The translations under genes were made by a program, and so were the position numbers. 64,000 nt of DNA from Actinoallomurus sp. (GTDB taxonomy: Bacteria; Actinomycetota; Actinomycetes; Streptosporangiales; Streptosporangiaceae). The notes beneath the pieces are model-generated. The model did not search any database and was not told the origin of the DNA. It was given only the letters and a program-made list of their open reading frames with translations. Below are positions 50,888-58,873 of the stretch, one piece after another (the stretch's first letter is position 1; each line of letters begins with the position of its first letter). Location: contig JAOPYG010000009.1 of assembly GCA_025964685.1 (NCBI GenBank), positions 1 through 64,000 on the forward strand, given 5' to 3'.

Positions 50888-52396
50888 TCACGAGACGGTG
50901 GCGTTAGGGCCGACCGCGGTGGCGCCCTGGGTCACGATCCTGCCGCTGCCCGTCTGCAGAATCCCGTAGTTGAGAATGGACGTCTGCCGGGTGCGGTATT
51001 CACTCGAGTCGACGTTCTTCTGCTCGAGGAAGTCGAGGATTATCTCCAGCACGCGGCGTTCGACGATCTTCGCGTACTTCACCGCGTCGACGGACTGGAA
51101 GAAGTGATGGTAGCCGTCGATCGTGGCCATCTCGCGGATGCTCCGGCGGGCGCCGAAATCCGCGAGCCCACCGCTCGGCCCCGAGACCGCCGACCAGACG
51201 CCCTCGGCGTCGGCGGCGTCGGCGGCCACCTCCAGCCTCTCTTTCCGCTTCTTCGCCTGCCGGAAGAGGAGGAACGGGAACAAGACGACGGCCACGATGG
51301 CCTCACCGATCATCGAGGCGGACGACTCCAGAGCGATGCCGATCACCTTCGCCGGAGTTATCCGGTCCGGTAGCCGGTTGACCGTGTGATACGACGCCCG
51401 GATGGGGGGCAGGACGTAGGTGTGCAGTTCGCTGTACAACGTGCGGCCCCGGACGTCGAAGTTCACGAACAGGGAGTTGACGAGTTCCTGCTCCCACGCG
51501 CCGACACGGATGCAGAGATACTCCCGCGCCGAGTCGTAGGCCTCCTCCCCCTGCACGGCCGGGCGGGACAAGGGATCCGGCCACCACGGGCGCTCCCGCC
51601 CGACCGCGGTGCGGTACCACTTACGGGTCACCTCAAGGCCGCGGATCTGCCGTTCCACCGAAAGGTCGTCGCGGAGAGCGCCACGCAGACGATCCTGGAC
51701 GTAGCGCATCATCTCGTCACCGGTGAACTCCTCGGCCTCATCCTCGGAGTCCGCCGGGGGGGTCAGCAGGATCGGAAACGAGGATGACTTGACGAGAAAG
51801 CCCGCACCGACGAACGGCTTGAATCCGCTGTAGTAGACCACGCCGTTGCTGCTGTCCTGCTCGTTCGCGATACGGCGCACCACGCCGTCATTGAGCTGCC
51901 GATGACGGGGCGCGCCGATGTCGGCGTGGTCAGGGCCTTCGCGGCGGCCACCACCGTAGATCGTCAGAACCTGCAGTGTGAGGAGCTTCTCGAGGAAGAC
52001 CGCCGCCCAGACGACCCACAGCGCGATCAGGAACCCGATGACCGCTCCCTTGATTCCGAAGAAGGCCGACACCACGACGATCAGCGGGCTGAGCATGATC
52101 ACTGTCTGCTTGGCCTTCTGCCGGTCACGGGCGAGCAGAGCGTTCCCGAGGACCGGTACGGCGTCGAAGCCGTACGAGGGCGCGACGAACCGGTGGCCCT
52201 CACCGAGCAGTTCCGCGATGACGGCGTCGGCATAGGACGAGTCCAGGTGCGTCCCGGCGCAGAGGAGACGGGTGACGATCCCCGTGTCCCGCCGTGCGGT
52301 CGACGCGGAGCCGTCGTCGACGGACGGCCCTGCCGCGGTGGTGCCCGCTGACGTGCCTTCACCCATGGCGGTTCGCCCTCTCGGTTCGGCGGTCAC
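50888..52396 (-). CDS. multi-pass membrane protein with C-terminal copy of the signalling-like motif
   Basis: No named family is recognised. The 502-residue protein has a cytosolic N-terminal part (LLCAGTHLDSSYADAVIAELL, about 44-64), two adjacent transmembrane helices (about 98-137), a large soluble domain (about 150-345) and another hydrophobic segment (about 350-379). A helical region (YAKIVERRVLEIILDFLEQ, about 441-459) precedes residues 476-501, which repeat the NYG-x4-GSG-x-I, x2-QG-x-TA-x-GPNA motif found at the nucleosidase N-terminus. Sixteen of 27 aligned positions are identical. It is a good candidate sensor or scaffold. The GTG at 52396 lies in a GTGA overlap with the upstream stop; an ATG at 52366 is possible. 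Confidence 0.75.
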   Translation of the reverse strand: MTAEPRGRTAMGEGTSAGTTAAGPSVDDGSASTARRDTGIVTRLLCAGTHLDSSYADAVIAELLGEGHRFVAPSYGFDAVPVLGNALLARDRQKAKQTVIMLSPLIVVVSAFFGIKGAVIGFLIALWVVWAAVFLEKLLTLQVLTIYGGGRREGPDHADIGAPRHRQLNDGVVRRIANEQDSSNGVVYYSGFKPFVGAGFLVKSSSFPILLTPPADSEDEAEEFTGDEMMRYVQDRLRGALRDDLSVERQIRGLEVTRKWYRTAVGRERPWWPDPLSRPAVQGEEAYDSAREYLCIRVGAWEQELVNSLFVNFDVRGRTLYSELHTYVLPPIRASYHTVNRLPDRITPAKVIGIALESSASMIGEAIVAVVLFPFLLFRQAKKRKERLEVAADAADAEGVWSAVSGPSGGLADFGARRSIREMATIDGYHHFFQSVDAVKYAKIVERRVLEIILDFLEQKNVDSSEYRTRQTSILNYGILQTGSGRIVTQGATAVGPNATVS

Positions 52397-53163
52397 AGCT
52401 TTGACGCCTTCCTGTGCGGAAGGCCGTAGGTGTCGGCGATGGTGTTCCAGGCGGTTGCGAGCTGTTTCTTCTCCTCGCCCGCCTGGTCGCTGAGGCTGAT
52501 GCCGTTCTGGGCGTGCTCGTCAGAGGATTCCGAACCGGCGAAACAGGATCCGCTGACATCACTTCCCCAGGCCGAGAATTCCTGGTCGGCCTGGGCCGAG
52601 TCGCGCAGGGCGGCGGCGAACAGCCGGACCACTTCGTCGCCACCGCTCACCTGGCTCACGTCCTGTCGCTCGGCCTGGTCGGCCAGGTCGGATCGGCTCT
52701 GTGCCGCCTGATCGAGCTGGGTGACGGCATCGTCCAGCGAAGCGTCGCAATTCTGAATATGGACGACCGCCGCCGACACCAGCGTCCGATCCTGCTCCGC
52801 CTGGTCGAACAGGCCGTCCAGCGCCGCCGCCTCGGACGCGCCGGTCTCGGGGGGAACGGACGGGGTCGCCGTCGGACTCGGCGAAGGCGTCGGAGTGGCA
52901 GTGGGCGAGCGGGTGGGCGGCGCGGCGACTTCGCCTTTTCCGGGAAAACCGCCGTACGGGCTGTACATGGAGAAAGGGTTGTGCGGCATGACGATGACGA
53001 TGCCGAGGAGGAGAACGACGAGCGCCGACACCTGCAGAAGACATATCACCAGCGAGCGAACGTCTTCCTGGAGAGAGAAGAACAGCGACAACAAGTAGTG
53101 ACGGGTCGTCGGCTGATCGGGCTCACCTGGACCTCCAGCACGATGGACACCTTCACCGCTCAT
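52393..53163 (-). CDS. single-pass membrane protein with Pro-rich stalk and helical extracytoplasmic domain
   Basis: The 256-residue protein has a cytosolic N-terminus (1-38), one transmembrane helix (about 39-59, LVICLLQVSALVVLLLGIVIVM), a Thr/Pro-rich stalk (about 80-108) and a helical, acidic domain (about 110-245) with two Cys (about 139 and 213). No domain is recognised. It is GTGA-coupled to the larger membrane protein gene and so probably part of the same complex. Its ATG is preceded by the same 14 bases that precede the next upstream gene. Confidence 0.7.
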   Translation of the reverse strand: MSGEGVHRAGGPGEPDQPTTRHYLLSLFFSLQEDVRSLVICLLQVSALVVLLLGIVIVMPHNPFSMYSPYGGFPGKGEVAAPPTRSPTATPTPSPSPTATPSVPPETGASEAAALDGLFDQAEQDRTLVSAAVVHIQNCDASLDDAVTQLDQAAQSRSDLADQAERQDVSQVSGGDEVVRLFAAALRDSAQADQEFSAWGSDVSGSCFAGSESSDEHAQNGISLSDQAGEEKKQLATAWNTIADTYGLPHRKASKL

Positions 53164-53311
53164 CGAACCCGCCCTTCACCACCGAAATGATCTTCAGTTT
53201 GCCGAGACCATCAGTGTGACGCGCACGGAACCTCCCTGGATCACGTCGATTGATCACAAAATGCAAACGACGCTCGGCGGCGCTACAACAGAGGAATTCC
53301 GCCGCAGATAC

Positions 53312-53886
53312 CTATTTCACACATTTGTCCGATTCACTCGGGGGCATGTCCTGTCTCAGGTCGGCGTACAGGACGATCTGTGCGACGAGAAAGACGATGG
53401 CCGCCATCTCGGCGACGGACACGACGACGAGCCCGGCCGAGGTTCGTCCGGTCGCCCGGAAGCCGACGATCGCCGTCAGTGGCGAGCCACAGAAGGTCAG
53501 CAGGTCCACCCGACCTGGAGGAACTTGCGCGGGGAGCGGCGAGCATCGCTGCGGTGGATGGTCTCCCAGCCGAAGATCACCGAGTCGTCGCCGGTCTGTG
53601 CCGCGAGCCGGGGAGCCAGTTCGCCGCGGATATAGCGACCGATCGCGGAGATCTTCTCGTCGTTCGCCAGATAGGTCCAGCCCAAAATCCGGGATACGGG
53701 CGGAAGGAGCAACACATAGGAAGGATCACGGGCGGAGGCAGAAACGGCGATCACCGTAGCCATTGCCGCGAGCGTTACATAGAGCAGATTGTCGCGGAAA
53801 CCAATTCGGGTGCGCTGTTCGTCTTTGATGCGTTCGTATTCCAGGACCATCAGCCGAGCACTGGTCACCTCGTCATCACGCGTCAC
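53312..53886 (-). pseudogene. four-helix membrane protein gene, frameshifted at a G-run
   Basis: From a GTG at 53886 the frame TRDDEVTSARLMVLEYERIKD encodes a cytosolic helix and two transmembrane helices. It continues to KFLQVGWTC and a stop at 53497. The neighbouring frame then reads VDLLTFCGSPLTAIVGF and a fourth helix AGLVVVSVAEMAAIVFLVAQIV to a stop at 53312. Adding one G to the GGG at 53509-53511 (minus strand) fuses the halves into a natural 191-residue four-helix protein. This is a recent single-base loss, a sequencing error or programmed frameshifting. It heads the operon that contains the paired-motif genes. Confidence 0.7.
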
Positions 53887-54027
53887 CGAACCCGCCCTTC
53901 CTCTTTTCTCGGTATGCGCGAAACCGACTCGCGGGTCGGTGGCACATGTCACGCGGACGACGCGGAAGGATCAGCGTCGGCAAAGCCGCATAGCGTCCGT
54001 GCTACGAATGTCGCTACTGTCGGCGCC

Positions 54028-54762
54028 ATGGACCAGCCGAGCCCCCCGCTGGATGCGGTCGACGAGTCATGGACGAGCGCGCTGGCCGTGGTCGCGCACC
54101 CCGACGACCTGGAGTACGGCACCGCCGCCGCCGTCGCTCGCTGGACCGATCAGGGCAAGCGCGTCGTCTACTGCCTGGCCACGAGCGGCGAGGCCGGGAT
54201 CGACGGGATCGCGCCCGAACAGGCCGGCCCGTTGCGCGAGGCCGAGGAGCGCGCGGGCGCGGCGCTGGTCGGGGTGGACATCGTCGAGTTCCTCGGACAT
54301 CCCGACGGGATGCTGGAGTACGGGCTCCCGCTGCGGCGTGACATCGCCCGCGCGGTACGCCGGCACCGGCCGGACGTGGTGATCACCGTCAACCACCACG
54401 ACACCTGGGGACCCGGCGCGCCCAACCAGGCCGACCACATCGCACTCGGTCGCTCGGTGCTCGACGGCGTACGCGACGCCGCGAACCGGTGGGTGTTCCG
54501 TGAGCTGCTGGAGGAGGAACTGCCCCCCTGGCGAGCCGAGCGCATCCTGGTCGCCGCGAGCCCCGAGCCGACGCACGGCGTCGAGGTCACCGCCACCTTC
54601 GCCCGCGGCGTGGCCTCTCTGCGGGCTCACGCGGAGTACATGCGCGGACTGGGCTCGGCCATGCCGAGCGATCCACAGGAGTTCCTGGAGCCGATGGCCG
54701 GCCAGGTCGGAACCCGGATGGGCGTGCGCTACGCGGTGTCCTTCGAGGTGATCAACCTGTGA
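54028..54762 (+). CDS. PIG-L family deacetylase
   Basis: The 244-residue protein has the zinc motif AHPDDLEYGTAA, the catalytic-region TSGEAGIDG, HPDGMLEYG and the second His segment NHHDTWGPGAPNQADHIALG. All are typical of LmbE/PIG-L N-deacetylases. Actinomycete members act on GlcNAc-inositol (MshB), mycothiol conjugates (Mca) or natural-product sugars. The substrate is not evident here. It converges with the methyltransferase gene, the two ends overlapping by 11 bases. Confidence 0.9.
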   Translation: MDQPSPPLDAVDESWTSALAVVAHPDDLEYGTAAAVARWTDQGKRVVYCLATSGEAGIDGIAPEQAGPLREAEERAGAALVGVDIVEFLGHPDGMLEYGLPLRRDIARAVRRHRPDVVITVNHHDTWGPGAPNQADHIALGRSVLDGVRDAANRWVFRELLEEELPPWRAERILVAASPEPTHGVEVTATFARGVASLRAHAEYMRGLGSAMPSDPQEFLEPMAGQVGTRMGVRYAVSFEVINL

Positions 54763-55546
54763 GGGCCACGGCGGTCCAGCCGGCGTTCGTGGCGTACTCC
54801 CCGCCCTCGGGGCGCCACTCATGGAGCGCGACCACACCCGGCTCGACGATCCGCGTACCGTCGAGGAACGACGCGACCTGCTCGCGGGTCCTGGGGAGGA
54901 ACGGCGCGCTCGCCGACCGGTAGGCGTTCCCGACCCCCCGGTTGCGCTGCTCCTCGATCGCCGCGTGGGACACGACGAGGCAACTGCCCGGGGGGACGGC
55001 GTCACGGAACCGTGTGACGAGACCGGCCGGATCCTCCTCATCGAGGACGAAGTGCAGCACGGCGACGAAGAGCACGCACACCGGCCGGTCGACGTCGATG
55101 AGCTCTCGCACCGTCGTGTCGCCGAGCACACCGGCCGGATCGCGCATGTCGGCCTCGATGACCGCCGTCTGCTCGTCGCGGGCGAGCAGCGCCCGCCCGT
55201 GGGAGCTCACCACGGGGTCGTTGTCGACGTACACGACGCGCGCCGCGGGACGGATCGACCGCGCGATCTCGTGCACGTTGCCCTGCGTGGGCAGGCCCGC
55301 GCCGAGGTCGAGGAACTGCTCGATCCCGAGGCCCGCCGCGAAACGCACGGCCCGCTGCAGGAACTGGCGGTTCGACCGTGCCACGCCCTCGACGCTCGGC
55401 AGCGCCCGGCTGACCTGTTCGGCCACCGCCCGGTCCGCGGCGAAGTTGTCCTTGCCGCCCAGGAAGAAGTCATACATCCGGGCCACGCTGGGCACCGTCG
55501 GATCCACCTTCGCACCCGCCGGCGGACCGGCGTCGATCTCACCCAT
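54752..55546 (-). CDS. SAM-dependent methyltransferase of the DUF574 (Methyltransf_19) family
   Basis: The 264-residue protein shows the family signature at its start (VPSVARMYDFFLGGKDNFAADRAVAEQV) and the SAM site FLDLGAGLPTQGNVHEIA, then VVYVDNDPVV and DRPVCVLFVAVLHFV. These proteins are abundant and often multi-copy in actinomycetes, where their methylation targets are mostly unknown. The ATG at 55546 has a purine-rich AGAGGTA leader. Confidence 0.9.
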   Translation of the reverse strand: MGEIDAGPPAGAKVDPTVPSVARMYDFFLGGKDNFAADRAVAEQVSRALPSVEGVARSNRQFLQRAVRFAAGLGIEQFLDLGAGLPTQGNVHEIARSIRPAARVVYVDNDPVVSSHGRALLARDEQTAVIEADMRDPAGVLGDTTVRELIDVDRPVCVLFVAVLHFVLDEEDPAGLVTRFRDAVPPGSCLVVSHAAIEEQRNRGVGNAYRSASAPFLPRTREQVASFLDGTRIVEPGVVALHEWRPEGGEYATNAGWTAVALTG

Positions 55547-55737
55547 CCAGCGGTACCTCTCATCAACGCCTAAGGCGGACCTTTACGGCACCGACCTTAG
55601 CGCGCCGGCCCTACGGGACGGATTCAAGGGGCAACACGGGTGGTGGGCCGGGAGGCTACTCAGGCAACGATCACCGCAAGCCTGGCCGGCCTGCGGACCA
55701 GATCGTGGGCAGGGTCTGCATCGTGGCAGCGTCGGTG

Positions 55738-55950
55738 TCACTCCGCCCAGAAGTCGATCAGTTGCTGCTCGGTGAGAAGGGGAACCGGTCCGCCGGGAAT
55801 CGGGCGGCGGGTCCACAGTGCCCACATCGTCATCAGGGTGAGGGCGAGGTCGTCATCGCCGGTTAAGGACCGTTGGCTCTTGAGCTCGTTCATGGCTTTC
55901 CGTGTGGCCGGAATGAGTCTGCCGGGGGTCCTGCGTGAGGCCTTTCCCAT
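55738..55950 (-). CDS. short protein of unknown function
   Basis: A 70-codon frame (or 51 codons from an internal ATG at 55893) encodes a peptide with a charged N-terminus and SLTGDDDLALTLMTMWALWTRRPIPGG in its middle. Codon bias is like that of real genes. It contains no recognised domain. Ribosome-binding sites are weak for both starts. It may be a small conserved actinomycete protein. Confidence 0.45.
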   Translation of the reverse strand: MGKASRRTPGRLIPATRKAMNELKSQRSLTGDDDLALTLMTMWALWTRRPIPGGPVPLLTEQQLIDFWAE

Positions 55951-56083
55951 GGTGGATCGCGTCCGGGTTGACCCGGAGCGCCCCCTCCAAAGCGCCCCGG
56001 ATCAACCCGGACGGTGCCGCCGCCCCCTCCGGACAGCCCCCGTGGGTCCGGTTCAGAGCCGGCACGTTCGGTGAATCCCGCGG

Positions 56084-56107
56084 CAGGTGAGTGCCTGATC
56101 TCACCTG
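56084..56107. terminator. palindrome upstream of the FHA-like gene
   Basis: CAGGTGAG (56084-56091) and CTCACCTG (56100-56107) pair perfectly around 8 bases, 130 bases before the FHA-like gene. It could be an operator or a small terminator; its role is unclear. Confidence 0.35.
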
Positions 56108-56236
56108 CTAGGAGCAGCCAAGCGCGAATGTGGGCCTGCGACCATCCCCGGATTCCGGGATGTCCACGGCCGGGGCGCCGGTTCTACACTCACCGGCCAT
56201 GAGCAGGTTGCCCCGGCCGACAGCGATGAGACCGTC

Positions 56237-57076
56237 ATGACATCGGACGCCACGACTCCCGCAGTGGTTCACGTCGTCGCGCCCTCCGGAGACGTTACGG
56301 AGATCTTCGAGTACGAGCAGGTGGTGTTCGGGCGTGGGGCGGAGGCCGATCTGGTGATCTCCGCCGACCGGGGGCTGTCGCGCCGGGCGGGGGTGATCAG
56401 TGCGGTCCGCGGCGGCGCGTGGGTGGGGAACCTCAGTCATACACACGCGCTCTACGCGGAGTGCGACGGGTACCAGATCCGGCTGCCGCCCATGGAGGCT
56501 CCGGGCGATCCCGCCGGAGGATGGTTCATGCGGACCGGCACCACGCTGGTGGGTTCGCGGGCGATGCTGGACGACGGTCAGCCGTTGCGCGTGACCGTAC
56601 TGCCCGCCACGGGTGCGGGGACCGGTGCCGGCGGGGAGCGGCCGTCGGGCGTACGGCCGGACGACGATTCGACGCTGCTTCCGCTGTACCTCGACCCGAA
56701 CACCAAGCTGTTCCTGGTCGCGCTGCTGTGGTGCCGGCCGTGGCTGGTCGACCCCACGCGTACGACCCCGCTACCGCGGATCCCGGAGATCGCGCGTGCC
56801 GCGCTGGAGGTCACGGACGCGCATCACCAGATCGAGCAGTTCGACAACGACCCGCTGTTCCGCGACCGGCTGGCCGCGCGCGTCGGGGAGCACGTCAAGG
56901 TGTTGCGGCGAAAGATCAACATCCGGGGGCTGGTGCGCGACGGCACCCGGCTGTCGGACGAGGTGGTGGTCGGGGTGCTCATCGAGCACGCGATCATCAC
57001 GTTCACCGACCTGGGCCGGCTGAGTGACCCGTCATGGTGTTCGCGACAGGAGGATCTCTGGTGGGACCGTACGTGA
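56237..57076 (+). CDS. FHA-like domain protein
   Basis: The 279-residue protein begins with a region like an FHA domain (about 8-110): VVFGRGAEADLVI, then GLSRRAGVISAVRGGAWVGNLS. The Gly-Arg and Ser-Arg phosphothreonine-contact residues are present, but the usual His after Ser-Arg is missing. The C-terminal half (about 140-279) is helical and unrecognised, with RTTPLPRIPEIARAALEVTDAHHQIEQF. The convergent neighbour is a Ser/Thr kinase, the usual partner of FHA proteins, so it may read that kinase's output. Confidence 0.7.
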   Translation: MTSDATTPAVVHVVAPSGDVTEIFEYEQVVFGRGAEADLVISADRGLSRRAGVISAVRGGAWVGNLSHTHALYAECDGYQIRLPPMEAPGDPAGGWFMRTGTTLVGSRAMLDDGQPLRVTVLPATGAGTGAGGERPSGVRPDDDSTLLPLYLDPNTKLFLVALLWCRPWLVDPTRTTPLPRIPEIARAALEVTDAHHQIEQFDNDPLFRDRLAARVGEHVKVLRRKINIRGLVRDGTRLSDEVVVGVLIEHAIITFTDLGRLSDPSWCSRQEDLWWDRT

Positions 57077-57104
57077 GAAGGCGCGGCGTCTCGTGGAACC
57101 TCGG

Positions 57105-58616
57105 TCAGTGCGTGTTGACGGTGAAGGCCAGTTTCGTCTGACGGCCCCCGGACACGGTCACCGTTACCTGATGGGACCCCGGCGGGATCTTCCCGGCGAA
57201 GAACTCATGGCCCTGGTTGATGACATAGCTGAACACTCCCCCGAAGTCGACCACGGGCGTGAACGGCGACACCGGTCCACGGTCGACCTGGATGGTGACC
57301 TTCCGCCCAGGTGTCAAGCCCGCACCGTGGACGGTGAACCCGGTGTTCCCGTCGCCGAAGTTCTGGCTCAGGGCGATGCTCGAGCTCCCCGACACGCGAG
57401 GCGGGCCGTTGTTCCCCGGGGGGAAGTCAGCGGGAGGCGGCCCCGGCGGCCGGTTCGGGTCACCGGACGTCCTCCCCAGTGCCATGCCGAGAAGCAGTGC
57501 CCCGGCCATCACGGCTAACGCCACGGCGGAGATCAGAATGATGCGCGTGGACCCGCCGTGACGCGGGGGCGTACGGGGCGGTGCCGCCGGTGCGGGCGGC
57601 CGGCGGGGCAGGTTCGGTGGCCGGGAGGGTGCCCCCAAGGACGTCGGGGAGTCCAGCGTCGGATCGGCGACGCCGCCCTCGCCGGCGCGCACCGGCGTGG
57701 ACGGCCGCTTGCCCTGCCGGTACTGCTCGATCAGGTCGACCGCGTCGGCGGGCAGCGGTGCCGGGCGCAGCTCGTAGTCGCCGTCCTCGTCCAGCTGCTC
57801 GGCCAGGCCGGCCAGCAGGGCAGCGGCGGTGGGCCGGGCGTCGGGGTCACGCTGAAGGCATTCGCGGACCAGGTCGGCCACCTCGTCGGGCACACCGGTC
57901 AGATCCGGTTCCTCGGTCGCCAGCCGGACCAGGACGTCGGTGACCGAGTCCCCGGAGTACGGCGGGTGGCCGGTGGCGGCGTACAGCAGGGTCGAACCGA
58001 GTGAGAAGACATCGCTCGCCGCCACGGTCTGCCGGCTGTCGCGTGCCTGCTCGGGCGCCATGTACGCGGGGGTGCCGACGGCCTGGTGCGTCGCGGTGAC
58101 CGTGCTGCGCTCGGTCGCCCGCGCCACCCCGAAGTCGATCACCCGTGGGCCGTCGGCGGAGACCAGGACGTTGGACGGCTTGAGGTCGCGGTGCACCAGT
58201 CCGGCCTGGTGGATCGACTCCAGCGCCTCGGCGCAACCGGCGGCCAGCCAGCGCAGGGCCTCGACCGGCAGCGGCCCACAGGCCCGCACCAGCTGCTCGA
58301 GTGAGGGCGCCGGAATGTAGGCGGTGGCCAGCCACGGGATCTCGGCGTCCGGGTCGGCGGCGACGACCGCGGCGGTGTAGACCCCGCTCACCCGGCCGGC
58401 GGCCGTCACCTCATGGGCGAACCGGGTACGGAAGTCACCGTCGGCGGCGAACTCGCTTCTGATCGTCTTGACCGCCACCAGCCGGCCCGACGCCGACCTT
58501 CCCAGGTAGACCCGGCCCATCGCACCGGTGCCCAGCCGCGCCAGGAGCAGGTAGCCGCCGACACGTAGGGGGTCCTGCTGAGACAGTGGCTCGAGTCCCG
58601 CGTCCCCTGACCCCAT
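57105..58616 (-). CDS. membrane-anchored serine/threonine protein kinase (Hanks type)
   Basis: The 503-residue kinase has the glycine loop RLGTGAMGRVYLG (28-40), Lys50 in VAVK, catalytic HRDLKPSN (142-149), DFG (161-163) and APE-type MAPEQ (about 186-190). A Pro-rich linker (about 322-352), a transmembrane helix (about 358-380), a Pro-rich stalk and a C-terminal extracellular Ig-like domain (about 410-503) follow. It should sense an outside signal and phosphorylate cytosolic proteins. The ATG at 58616 has GGAGGAG upstream. Confidence 0.92.
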   Translation of the reverse strand: MGSGDAGLEPLSQQDPLRVGGYLLLARLGTGAMGRVYLGRSASGRLVAVKTIRSEFAADGDFRTRFAHEVTAAGRVSGVYTAAVVAADPDAEIPWLATAYIPAPSLEQLVRACGPLPVEALRWLAAGCAEALESIHQAGLVHRDLKPSNVLVSADGPRVIDFGVARATERSTVTATHQAVGTPAYMAPEQARDSRQTVAASDVFSLGSTLLYAATGHPPYSGDSVTDVLVRLATEEPDLTGVPDEVADLVRECLQRDPDARPTAAALLAGLAEQLDEDGDYELRPAPLPADAVDLIEQYRQGKRPSTPVRAGEGGVADPTLDSPTSLGAPSRPPNLPRRPPAPAAPPRTPPRHGGSTRIILISAVALAVMAGALLLGMALGRTSGDPNRPPGPPPADFPPGNNGPPRVSGSSSIALSQNFGDGNTGFTVHGAGLTPGRKVTIQVDRGPVSPFTPVVDFGGVFSYVINQGHEFFAGKIPPGSHQVTVTVSGGRQTKLAFTVNTH

Positions 58617-58873
58617 TCGGCTCCTCCGCTTCGCACGACAATCGGCACTATCTTCCCGATTCCTGACACAGAGGCAGACCGGATCCGACAAGTTCATCAC
58701 AGATCGTGGCTGACCTGCGGCAATCAGTACGCGACCGGAACCGGTCGCCGGCCTCGGCGGGTCGGCGGCCTCCGATCGCCGACCTGCGCCGGATTTCCGA
58801 CATATTCCACCAATTTATCTGTTAGGTCCGGAAACATTGACGGCCGAATTTGTGATCGTCCACGATTCGGGCC
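58617..58873. promoter_or_regulatory. divergent region between the kinase and the alpha-galactosidase
   Basis: The 257-base region includes an AT-rich patch (58800-58860) that probably holds the alpha-galactosidase promoter. I see no clear palindromic operator. Confidence 0.35.
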
